Assembly: GCA_016873395.1 (NCBI GenBank)
Contig: VGXG01000009.1
Location: 1 to 61,499, forward strand
Source of the DNA: Nitrospira sp.
GTDB taxonomy: Bacteria; Nitrospirota; Nitrospiria; Nitrospirales; Nitrospiraceae
Reading direction: 5' to 3'
Length of the DNA: 61,499 bases
Shown here: positions 48,957 to 56,698 of the stretch, piece after piece
How the letters are laid out: each line of letters opens with the position of its first letter
How positions within the stretch are numbered: position 1 is the stretch's first letter
Notes under the pieces: generated by a model
What the model was told of the DNA's origin: nothing
The model's database searches: none
What the model saw: the letters and a program-made list of their open reading frames with translations, nothing else
Translations under genes and position numbers: made by a program

Positions 48957-50344
48957 GAGGCAATGCCCTTGCCCACCGCGCTTTCGAGCAAAAAGAAATG
49001 GTGTTGATAATTGAAGAGGGACTCGACGTAGTTGAGCTGGATCGTCCGCGAGGTGCGCGCCGCATCGAGGAGGTCGAGAATGGTGGCCCCGCCCCGCTCG
49101 TAGGCCCGCTCCACGATGGTCAAGGTCGAGCGGGCATCATCCAGGACGCCGGCCCGATAGGCTTCCACCAGGCGGCGGCTTTGGAGCAGATTGCGATAGG
49201 CCACGTCCACCTGGTTTTCAACCTGATTCAACGTCTTTTGCAGATCCGCCTCGGCCTGCTGGACCCCCACTTCGGCTTGCACGATCCCGCCCTGGTTTCG
49301 GTTGAACAGGGGCAACGGCACGCCGAAGTTCAGGAGCACCTGTTGCTGGTTGTCGGGACCCCTCGGCCCCTGAACCGAGTACCCGGCCCCCAGGGTGACG
49401 TCCGGGATCGCCTGAGCCCTGGCCAGCTTCAGGTCGGCAATCCGCTGAGACTGCGCAAGACGCTTGGCCCGGATGTCCGGCCTGACGTCCAACGCCACGC
49501 GCCGGAGAGCCGCGATGTCCGGATCCACGGGCTTGTAATCCAGGTCCGTCGTCAGGTCCAGCTGCGTTAAGGGGGAGAGGCGGAGGAGCTGCCGGAGATC
49601 GGCACGGGCCGCGTCGGCCTCTTGAATGTACTGGATCACCTGTGATTGGAAATCCACGATCTGGAGACGGATCCGAATCAGATCGACCTCCGCGATGAAC
49701 CCCTTCTTGAACCGAATCGTGTTCACCTCCAAAATCCTGGCGAATCGGTCGCGGTTCTCTTCGGCCAAGGCCAGCCGCCGTTGGGCCAACTGGACTCGAA
49801 AGTAGGCATCCTTCACGGCAAAGCTCAGCTGCCGGATCGCATCCTCGAAGTTGGCCTCGGCTGATTGCGTCCCGTACTCCGCGCTCTCGATGCGGAAGCC
49901 GCGCTTGCCGGCCATTTCAAAGAGCTGCTGGACCACCGTCGCCAGTTCGCTGCTGCTCGCGATCGTGTTGCGCGAGGTCATCGAGCTGATGGTTCCGACC
50001 GAGAGGGTGGGATTCGGAAAGAGTCCCGCCGTGATCCGCTGACCCTTGACATAATCGATGCCGAATTTCGTGATGAGCAGATCCAGGTTCTGCTTGAGGA
50101 AGACCGCCAACGCTTCACCTAGGCTCAGGCGTAAGGTCGGGGTCTCCGCCACTTCGAGCTTCTTTGCAGCCTCGGCTGCCAGCACCGACCTTCCTCCCAC
50201 TATGCCCAGACCAACCGACATGAGCGCCATCAGCGCCACCCCCAGCAGGCCCATTGCCACCCCCTCGCGCAGAGAGTGCCTCTGTCCAGTCGGAGCCGAA
50301 TTCCGGCTCCTGCCCGCAGAGGGCTTTTCAGAAGCCTTCAGCAT
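48953..50344 (-). CDS. czcC: Outer-membrane efflux protein (TolC/CzcC-like)
   Basis: 463 aa. The signal segment (GLLGVALMALMSVGLGIVGG) follows a 30-residue polar start. Two OEP repeats are visible, each with a long helical hairpin: DAIRQLSFAVKDAYFRVQLA and LNQVENQVDVAYRNLLQSRR, plus LFPNPTLSVGTISS and AQAIPDVTLGAGYSVQGPRG. It forms the trimeric channel of the pump. ATG 50344 lies eight bases from a TATAAT box. Confidence 0.92.
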   Translation of the reverse strand: MLKASEKPSAGRSRNSAPTGQRHSLREGVAMGLLGVALMALMSVGLGIVGGRSVLAAEAAKKLEVAETPTLRLSLGEALAVFLKQNLDLLITKFGIDYVKGQRITAGLFPNPTLSVGTISSMTSRNTIASSSELATVVQQLFEMAGKRGFRIESAEYGTQSAEANFEDAIRQLSFAVKDAYFRVQLAQRRLALAEENRDRFARILEVNTIRFKKGFIAEVDLIRIRLQIVDFQSQVIQYIQEADAARADLRQLLRLSPLTQLDLTTDLDYKPVDPDIAALRRVALDVRPDIRAKRLAQSQRIADLKLARAQAIPDVTLGAGYSVQGPRGPDNQQQVLLNFGVPLPLFNRNQGGIVQAEVGVQQAEADLQKTLNQVENQVDVAYRNLLQSRRLVEAYRAGVLDDARSTLTIVERAYERGGATILDLLDAARTSRTIQLNYVESLFNYQHHFFLLESAVGKGIAS

Positions 50345-50352
50345 AATTAATT

Positions 50353-50380
50353 ATTATACCGGCTTTCTCCAAGCAGTTGA
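50353..50380 (-). promoter_or_regulatory. Promoter of the efflux operon (leaderless)
   Basis: TATAAT at 50358-50353 on the minus strand, with a weak -35 (TCAACT, about 16 nt upstream). Eight bases separate it from ATG 50344, so the message should begin at or near the start codon. No Shine-Dalgarno sequence is seen. Confidence 0.55.
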
Positions 50381-50513
50381 TACCAGTAATTGACGGGCCT
50401 GCGAATCACACAAATGTTCTTCCTCCGGGAAGCCTTTCAGTCTCCGCGCAGAGCTACCCTCCGTGGCCTTAAGAAAAGGACAAATGATCAGCGATCAAAG
50501 GCCACAAGAGAAG

Positions 50514-50873
50514 CTAGGCGGCTGGAGGAGCACGAATAATGAGCGAGAAGGCAGCGTGGCGCTGGGGCAAGCTGAACCTCCTGGACCATCCAAGTCGCCG
50601 TTGCGGGTGAACGGCTTGGATGACCGGAGAAGAACCGACAGCATTTTGATTGTCATCGGACAACACCGAGAAGTCATTGGCCCTCGAGCGGTCCACCTCA
50701 TCCTCATCCACCAGAGCGGCCTGCTGGAGTGGAGCACCTGGTTCCTCAGAGAAGGGGGCATCGAGCAGGGACAGGAAGGACAGGACCGCAAGAAACGGCA
50801 CGGAGAAGCCGAGCCGAAGCATCCGGGGGCGGCTGAATCGCTGGCTTGTCAAGAACGGGGAGGGTTCAACCAC
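50514..50873 (-). CDS. Possible exported protein of unknown function
   Basis: 119 aa from GTG 50873, chosen because AGGAGG lies eight bases upstream. After a basic 17-residue start there is a signal-like hydrophobic stretch (LRLGFSVPFLAVLSFLSLLD) and an acidic then basic tail. No family recognised. The plus strand also has open frames here, but none has a ribosome site. The strong Shine-Dalgarno is the main support. Confidence 0.5.
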   Translation of the reverse strand: MVEPSPFLTSQRFSRPRMLRLGFSVPFLAVLSFLSLLDAPFSEEPGAPLQQAALVDEDEVDRSRANDFSVLSDDNQNAVGSSPVIQAVHPQRRLGWSRRFSLPQRHAAFSLIIRAPPAA

Positions 50874-51018
50874 GAGGCACGCCTCCTGCCGTTAGGTGAT
50901 GTTCCGATGGACCCTGCAGATGGATCTTGAACCTGACGGTCCTTCCCTAACATAGAGTCCGTCAATAGTCAATCATCTTGCAAACTTCGATCATATCGGT
51001 TGTGACGAACCCAAGTGC

Positions 51019-52113
51019 TTACTCAAGTTTGAGTTCCGTCCACGCCCTGTCATACAGCCTGATCGCCTCACCCACATCGGCCATCCATTCCAGGCGATCC
51101 AAGGCTGCGCCGGGTGGATAGACCGCGGGGTTCTCACGGATCGTCGACTGTACGAGGTCCTTGGACTCCCGATTGGAGGAGGCAAAGAGCAGGCGATCAG
51201 TCGTCCTGGCCGCCACTTCCGAGTCCAGCAGATAGTTGATGAACTGCATGGCTAGATCCCTGTGGCGGGACGTCCTGAGCACCACAAGACAATCGGCCCA
51301 GACCGTGCCTCCTTCTTTGGGAATCACGTACTGGATCGAGGGCCTCTCAGCCATCGCCCGGGCTACCGCCCCTCCCCACCCCTGAGCCAGAACCACGTCT
51401 CCAAAGGCCAGCAGTTGGTGATAGGTCTCGCTGCTATACGTTTTGACCAACGGCTTTTGGGCTACCAGCTTCGCCTTGGCTTCCCCGATGACCCTCGGAT
51501 CCTTGGCATTGATCGAATGGCCCATGGAGCGCAGGGCGGCGCCGAACACCTCCCGCTGGTCGTTCAACATGCTGATCTTTCCCTTATAGCGGGGGTCCCA
51601 AAGCACTGTCCAACTGTCCGGCGGACTGGCAATGACCTCTGAGTTGTAGCCGATCCCGACCGTTCCCCAGAGATAGGGAATCGAATAGCGGCTCTCCGGA
51701 TCGAACGGAAGCTTCTGCAACCAATCAAGCACCAGCTTGCTGTTGGGGATCTTCGCCAAGTCCAGCTCGGCCAGCAGCCCCTGCTTGATCATGATGGAGA
51801 CCATAAAGTCGGACGGGACGGCCAGGTCATAGCCGCTGGCCCCGCTCTGCAACTTGGCCAGCAGCTCTTCATTGCTGCCGAAGGTGTCCACCACGATCTT
51901 CACACCGGCCTTCCGCTCGAACGCTTCGATCAACTGCTCGTCCACATAATCCGACCAGGTGAAGTAATGCAGGGTGGCGCTGGGCCCGGCCGAGCCGCCG
52001 ACTTGCGGGGCCTTCTTCGGCCCATCGTCCGGCGTCGGCCCGCAAGCAACGAAAAAGCACCATGCAACGTGCAACATGACCCAATGCCCGATCTGTCCTC
52101 TCGTACTCTGCAT
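51019..52113 (-). CDS. potD: Polyamine-binding lipoprotein of an ABC transporter
   Basis: About 364 aa from ATG 52113 (AAGGA upstream). A lipoprotein signal ends in FFVAC. The mature protein has the PotD/PotF pattern: LHYFTWSDYVDEQLIEAFER, VVDTFGSNEELLAKLQSGAS, YDLAVPSDFMVSIMIKQGLL, IPYLWGTVGIGYNSEVIASP and AQGWGGAVARAMAE, with aromatic and acidic residues that grip spermidine or putrescine. It is last of four pot genes on the minus strand, after both permeases. Confidence 0.9.
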   Translation of the reverse strand: MQSTRGQIGHWVMLHVAWCFFVACGPTPDDGPKKAPQVGGSAGPSATLHYFTWSDYVDEQLIEAFERKAGVKIVVDTFGSNEELLAKLQSGASGYDLAVPSDFMVSIMIKQGLLAELDLAKIPNSKLVLDWLQKLPFDPESRYSIPYLWGTVGIGYNSEVIASPPDSWTVLWDPRYKGKISMLNDQREVFGAALRSMGHSINAKDPRVIGEAKAKLVAQKPLVKTYSSETYHQLLAFGDVVLAQGWGGAVARAMAERPSIQYVIPKEGGTVWADCLVVLRTSRHRDLAMQFINYLLDSEVAARTTDRLLFASSNRESKDLVQSTIRENPAVYPPGAALDRLEWMADVGEAIRLYDRAWTELKLE

Positions 52114-52138
52114 CGTCCTTACTTTTGCATGTGGCCTT

Positions 52139-52921
52139 TTAATCTTGCGTGGGGCTCTTTCTCTGCAAGACCAACGAGGAAGCAATCAACGACATGGAGA
52201 CCAGAACCAGGATCGCGGAGAGTGCATTGATCTCCGGCGTCACGCTGGACCTGACCATCGAATAGACTTTCAGGGGCAGCGTCGTGGCTCCCGGACCGGC
52301 CGTAAAGAAAGTCACGATAAAGTCGTCCAGCGAGATCGTGAAGGCCATCAGCGCCGACCCCAAGATGGCCGGCATCAAAAGGGGCAGCGTCACGCGCCGG
52401 AAGGCCTGCCAGGCTGTTGCACCCAGATCGCGGGCGGCTTCTTCCAGCGTCGGGTCCAATTTCCTGAGCCTGGCCCGCACGATCACCGCCACGATCGGGA
52501 GGTTGAAGGCCGCATGCCCGATCGTGACCGTCACCAGGCTCAGCGGCACCTTGACCAGCGCAAAGAAAAGCATCAACGAGACGCCCATCATCACCTCGGG
52601 GATCACGAGCGGCAACAACAACGCCCCTTCGACCAGCTTCCGTCCCTTGAACGGAACCCGCTCCAAGCCAACCGCTGCACAGACTCCCAGCAGAGTCGCG
52701 ACGAAGGTGGAGGCCAGGCCGACGAGCAGGCTGTTTTGCACGGCCGCCAGCAGCGCATGATCCTCAGCCAGCAGCCGGTACCACTGGAGGGTGAAGCCCC
52801 GCCAGGAAGCTGATAGCCGGGACGCGTTGAAGGAAAAGAAGATCAGGACGACGATGGGTGCATAGAGAAACAGCAGATCAGCCAGACTCGCGCCCAACAA
52901 CCAGGCCCGCCGCCGGCTCAT
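52139..52921 (-). CDS. potC: Polyamine ABC transporter permease PotC
   Basis: 260 aa from ATG 52921, overlapping the PotB stop by four bases. Six spans; the EAA loop reads ARDLGATAWQAFRRVTLPLL followed by MPAILGSALMAFTISLDDFI, the PotC signature. Also SLLVGLASTFVATLLGVCAA. Forms the inner-membrane channel with PotB. Confidence 0.93.
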   Translation of the reverse strand: MSRRRAWLLGASLADLLFLYAPIVVLIFFSFNASRLSASWRGFTLQWYRLLAEDHALLAAVQNSLLVGLASTFVATLLGVCAAVGLERVPFKGRKLVEGALLLPLVIPEVMMGVSLMLFFALVKVPLSLVTVTIGHAAFNLPIVAVIVRARLRKLDPTLEEAARDLGATAWQAFRRVTLPLLMPAILGSALMAFTISLDDFIVTFFTAGPGATTLPLKVYSMVRSSVTPEINALSAILVLVSMSLIASSLVLQRKSPTQD

Positions 52922-53820
52922 CGCTCTTCCCCCGGCTTGTTCATGGTTTCCTCCGTGCGGAGATAGGCCATGAGCCCCGTCAGCACCAGCCCCATCAGGA
53001 CGAACGACACGGCTGAGCCGAACGGCCAATCCCGCACCACCAGATATTCATGCTGGATGAGGTTCCCCACCATCATCGATCTAGCACCCCCCAACAGGTC
53101 CGGAGTGATAAAGGCCCCGAGCGACGGGATGAACACCAGGATGCAGCCAGCCACCACTCCCGGCTTCGTCAATGGAAGAATCACTCGCCAGAACACAGCC
53201 CAGGCAGGGGCATAAAGATCCCAGGCTGCTTCCACCACCGACCGGGGAAGCCGTTCGATGGCCGCATAGAGCGGCAAGACCATGAAGGGCAGATAGCCGT
53301 AGACCAGCCCGATCAGAACCGCTGTATCCGAAAACAGTACCTCCAGCGGCTTGTCGATCAGCCCTGAGCCTATCAAGAGGCTGTTCAGCAATCCCTCCGT
53401 CCTCAGCATGAAAATCCAGGCATAGGTCCGGACCAGGAAATTGGTCCAGAAGGGAATCATGACCAGCAGAAGCCAGACCCCCTGCCAGCGAACCGGCAAG
53501 CGGGCGATGTAGTAGGCCAGCGGGAACCCCAGCACCAGACACAAGACCGTGGCAACCAGGGCGAGGACCAGCGAGTGGAGAAATATTTTCAGATAGAGGG
53601 GATCGGCCACGGTGGCGTAATTGGCCAGGCTGAAGGACCACTCGACCCCTCCGTACGTGCCCCGCGAGGCAAAACTGATGACCAGAACCAGCAACAGAGG
53701 GAGGAAGAAAAACGCTCCCATCCACAAGAGAGGGGGTGCGAGCAGCCACGCGACGCAGCTTATCTTCCTGGGCTGATCAGGGTGAGGCTCACCGTCGTGA
53801 GAGGAGAGGATGGGGCTCAC
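52918..53820 (-). CDS. potB: Polyamine ABC transporter permease PotB
   Basis: 300 aa with six spans. FFFLPLLLVLVISFASRGTY near the N-terminus, then FWTNFLVRTYAWIFMLRTEG and the EAA loop AAWDLYAPAWAVFWRVILPL, with TPDLLGGARSMMVGNLIQHE, as in PotB. Overlaps potA and potC by four bases each, so translation is coupled. Confidence 0.93.
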   Translation of the reverse strand: MSPILSSHDGEPHPDQPRKISCVAWLLAPPLLWMGAFFFLPLLLVLVISFASRGTYGGVEWSFSLANYATVADPLYLKIFLHSLVLALVATVLCLVLGFPLAYYIARLPVRWQGVWLLLVMIPFWTNFLVRTYAWIFMLRTEGLLNSLLIGSGLIDKPLEVLFSDTAVLIGLVYGYLPFMVLPLYAAIERLPRSVVEAAWDLYAPAWAVFWRVILPLTKPGVVAGCILVFIPSLGAFITPDLLGGARSMMVGNLIQHEYLVVRDWPFGSAVSFVLMGLVLTGLMAYLRTEETMNKPGEER

Positions 53821-54932
53821 TCGCTCAGGACCACTCCCTCATCCGCATTCCAGCGAATGAAGACTGCTTCACCTGGCAGGAACCGTTTCTGATTGGAGCT
53901 GGAATTCGAGAGTCGGGCTGCCCAAACGAGGTCGTCGGAGAGGGCCACCTGATACTGCATCCCGCTTCCGTTGTAGATGGCCTTGCTGATCCTGGCCGGC
54001 AGTTCATTGTCGTAGCTGCTCCGGCGGACCTCGCTGGAAAGACACAACCGCTCCGGACGGAGCAGCAGGGTCACCGGACTCCCCTCCCCCGCTCCAGCCG
54101 GCAGCCGGGCCAGGAGAGTCGGCTGGCCGGCAAGATCCACCGCCCTCACCAAGCAGTTGGCTTCATCCACCCGGTCGATCCGGCCCCGCAGGCTATTGGA
54201 AATCCCGATAAAGTTGGCCACAAACAAGGAGGCCGGGGTCTCATAGATCTCCTGCGGGCTCCCGACCTGCAGCAAGCGACCGTGGTTCATGACCGCCACG
54301 CGATCCGACATGGTGAGAGCTTCTTCCTGATGGTGCGTCACGCAGATGAAGGTGATGCCCACCTGCTCCTGGATGGCCTTGAGCTCGACCTGCATATCCA
54401 GGCGGAGTTGTTGGTCCAGAGCACCCAAGGGCTCATCCAGCAGAAGCACGGCAGGGCGATTGACCAAGGCGCGGGCCAGAGCCACCCGCTGTTGTTCACC
54501 GCCTGAGAGCTGCGCCGGCAGCCGATCCTGCTTGGGTCTGAGCTTGACCATGTCGAGGATGGTGCCGACTCGATCCTGGATCTCCGCAGTGGGAACCCGG
54601 CGCATCTCCAGCCCGAATGCAATGTTGCCCGCGACCGTGAGGTGAGGAAACAGGGCGTAATGCTGAAAGACCAAATTGACCGGCCGATGGTTGGGAGGCA
54701 CCTGCCTCATCGAACGGCCTTCGATCAGAATGTCGCCCTGATCCGGCCGCTCGAAGCCGGCCAACATCCGTAAGGTCGTGGTCTTGCCGGCCCCGCTGGG
54801 CCCCAAGATAGAAAAGAACTCTCCCCTCCCGACCTCCAGCGACAGGCCATCCACCGCCAGCGTCGCCCCGTGGCGCTTTACCACATCGCGTAGTTCGACA
54901 TGGTTGTCGGTCAAGGCATCCTGATCAGGCAA
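53817..54932 (-). CDS. potA: Polyamine ABC transporter ATPase PotA
   Basis: About 371 aa from TTG 54932 (AGAGG upstream); no ATG is in frame before the domain. Walker A LGPSGAGKTTTLRMLAGFE, Q-loop NLVFQHYALFPHLTVAGNIA, signature LSGGEQQRVALARALVNRP, Walker B VLLLDEPLGALDQQLR and H-loop CVTHHQEEALTMSDRVAVMN. A C-terminal TOBE domain (about 280-371) has VTLLLRPERLCLSSE and ends GEAVFIRWNADEGVVL. The upstream small gene ends two bases before it. Confidence 0.94.
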   Translation of the reverse strand: MPDQDALTDNHVELRDVVKRHGATLAVDGLSLEVGRGEFFSILGPSGAGKTTTLRMLAGFERPDQGDILIEGRSMRQVPPNHRPVNLVFQHYALFPHLTVAGNIAFGLEMRRVPTAEIQDRVGTILDMVKLRPKQDRLPAQLSGGEQQRVALARALVNRPAVLLLDEPLGALDQQLRLDMQVELKAIQEQVGITFICVTHHQEEALTMSDRVAVMNHGRLLQVGSPQEIYETPASLFVANFIGISNSLRGRIDRVDEANCLVRAVDLAGQPTLLARLPAGAGEGSPVTLLLRPERLCLSSEVRRSSYDNELPARISKAIYNGSGMQYQVALSDDLVWAARLSNSSSNQKRFLPGEAVFIRWNADEGVVLSE

Positions 54933-54933
54933 A

Positions 54934-55218
54934 CTACCTCTTCGAGCCGGCGCTCTGCGACCGCTTCCGCACGGGGAGGAGCTTGGCTTGATGCTCGCCA
55001 AGCAGTTCCCGCCGTAAGACCTCGTGGTCTTCGCCGATGATTTGCACCAAACGGTCTTCATCCTCTGCATGGTCCCGGACCAGCTCCGACAGAGTCCGCA
55101 CCTGCCGCTCGAGCCGGTCCAACCGCCACAGCAGGCTTTGCAGCAGAGGCTTGGCCCGCCCGCCTTTTAACCCCTTGGACTTGCGCAGGGGCTTTTTCGT
55201 CGCAGATCTCCTCGCCAT
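54934..55218 (-). CDS. Small basic coiled-coil protein upstream of potA
   Basis: 94 aa from ATG 55218; GGAGGAGG just before it makes this start better than ATG 55230. The first 30 residues are Lys/Arg-rich (RRSATKKPLRKSKGLKGGRA), the next 45 form a coiled coil (LLWRLDRLERQVRTLSELVR, DHAEDEDRLVQIIGEDHEVL). It is translationally coupled to potA. No family recognised; a regulator or adaptor of the transporter is possible. Confidence 0.7.
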   Translation of the reverse strand: MARRSATKKPLRKSKGLKGGRAKPLLQSLLWRLDRLERQVRTLSELVRDHAEDEDRLVQIIGEDHEVLRRELLGEHQAKLLPVRKRSQSAGSKR

Positions 55219-55246
55219 CGCCTCCTCCATACCAAGCTTGCTAGAG

Positions 55247-55313
55247 AGTAGTCAGTTTTCAGTCATCAGTCGTCAGCCATGAAACTGAGAACCGAAAACT
55301 GAGGACTGACAGC
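55247..55313. repeat. Word palindrome (AGTCAGTTTTCAGTC words)
   Basis: Left arm GTAGTCAGTTTTCAGTCATC, AGTCGTCAG; right arm GAAACTGAGAACCGAAAAC, TGAGGACTGAC. It lies between divergent genes, so it does not simply terminate either. The rest of 55231-55459 is promoter sequence. Confidence 0.6.
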
Positions 55314-55444
55314 GCACGACCAGAACCATGCACTGAGACGGATTGGGCTAGTATCGTCTGAGAGGCCGGCTCTGTCAATCTCCTCGAACCCTCTCCCCTC
55401 TCCGCAACCATATTCCTGTTCTTTCTATTTTGACCCTGTCCTGT

Positions 55445-55450
55445 TACAAT
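55445..55450 (+). promoter_or_regulatory. -10 box of glgC (near-leaderless)
   Basis: TACAAT ends nine bases before ATG 55460. No good -35 at 16-18 nt is seen, and no Shine-Dalgarno precedes the ATG (TTCGTCCACC), so the message probably starts close to the start codon. Confidence 0.45.
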
Positions 55451-55459
55451 TCGTCCACC

Positions 55460-56698
55460 ATGGGCGACATCCTGACAATGGTACTGGCGGGCGGCAAGGG
55501 GGAACGGCTCAGTCCGCTCACCCTCCATCGGGCCAAGCCCGCCGTCCCCTTCGGGGGCAAGTATCGGATCATCGATTTTACCCTGAGCAACTGTCTCAAC
55601 TCCGGCCTCCGGCGGATTGCCGTCCTGATCCAGTACAAGTCCCATTCCCTGGACCGCCACATCAGAACCGGCTGGAACATCCTGAACCCCGAGCTGGGCG
55701 AGTTCATCGCTTCCATCCCGCCGCAGCAACGGATCAGCGAGGACTGGTACCGAGGAACCGCCGACGCGGTCTACCAAAATCTGTTTCTGATCGAGACCGA
55801 GCCGCCGGACTTCGTGCTGATCTTGGCCGGCGACCATATCTACAAGATGAACTATGCCGACATGTACGACTTCCTCATCGCCAAGGAGGCCGACGCAGTG
55901 GTGGGCGCGATCGAGTTCCCGCTTGCGGAAGCCAGCCGGTTCGGCGTCATCGGGGTGGACGATGACTGCCGCATCCTGCGATTCGACGAGAAGCCGGAGC
56001 ACCCGTTTCCGATTCCCAGCGACCCGGCCCAGGCCTTTGTCTCGATGGGCATCTACCTGTTCCGCACTGAGGTGCTCAAGGAACGTCTCATGGAAGATGC
56101 CGGCCTTGACTCCTTGCACGACTTCGGACGAAACATCATCCCCCGCATGATCGAGCAGAACCGCGTGTATGCCTTCAAATTCCAGGATGAGAACAGGAAA
56201 GCGGTCAAGTACTGGCGCGACATCGGCACCTTGGACGCCTACTGGGAAGCCAATATAGACCTGGTGGCGGTGGATCCTCTCTTCAACCTCTACGACGAGA
56301 ACTGGCCGGTCCGCACTTACCAGGGCCAATTTCCCCCGGCCAAATTCGTCTTCGCCCAGGACTATGACGGAAGCCGGAAGGGGGTGGCCCTGGATTCGAT
56401 CGTCTGCGGGGGCTGCATCATCTCAGGCGGTCGCGTGCAGAACTCGGTCCTCTCCCCCAACGTGCGGGTCCAGGACTATGCCGACGTGCGGGAGTCCATC
56501 GTGATGGAGAACGTGGTGATCGGCGAGCACGCCAGAATCAGGCGCGCGATCATCGACAAGGACGTGACCATCCCGCCCAAGACCGAGATCGGCTATGACA
56601 TCGAGGCCGACCGCAAGCGGTTCACCGTGACCGAGTCTGGCCTCGTGGCTATTTCCAAGGGAATGAAACTGCATGCCCCCTTCGATCCATCCGGTTGA
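55460..56698 (+). CDS. glgC: Glucose-1-phosphate adenylyltransferase
   Basis: 412 aa from ATG 55460 ([20 protein letters not shown]). Makes ADP-glucose for glycogen. Motifs: [98 protein letters not shown] and a C-terminal left-handed helix ([20 protein letters not shown]). Full length. The last 26 bp overlap the following helicase frame. Confidence 0.95.
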   Translation: MGDILTMVLAGGKGERLSPLTLHRAKPAVPFGGKYRIIDFTLSNCLNSGLRRIAVLIQYKSHSLDRHIRTGWNILNPELGEFIASIPPQQRISEDWYRGTADAVYQNLFLIETEPPDFVLILAGDHIYKMNYADMYDFLIAKEADAVVGAIEFPLAEASRFGVIGVDDDCRILRFDEKPEHPFPIPSDPAQAFVSMGIYLFRTEVLKERLMEDAGLDSLHDFGRNIIPRMIEQNRVYAFKFQDENRKAVKYWRDIGTLDAYWEANIDLVAVDPLFNLYDENWPVRTYQGQFPPAKFVFAQDYDGSRKGVALDSIVCGGCIISGGRVQNSVLSPNVRVQDYADVRESIVMENVVIGEHARIRRAIIDKDVTIPPKTEIGYDIEADRKRFTVTESGLVAISKGMKLHAPFDPSG

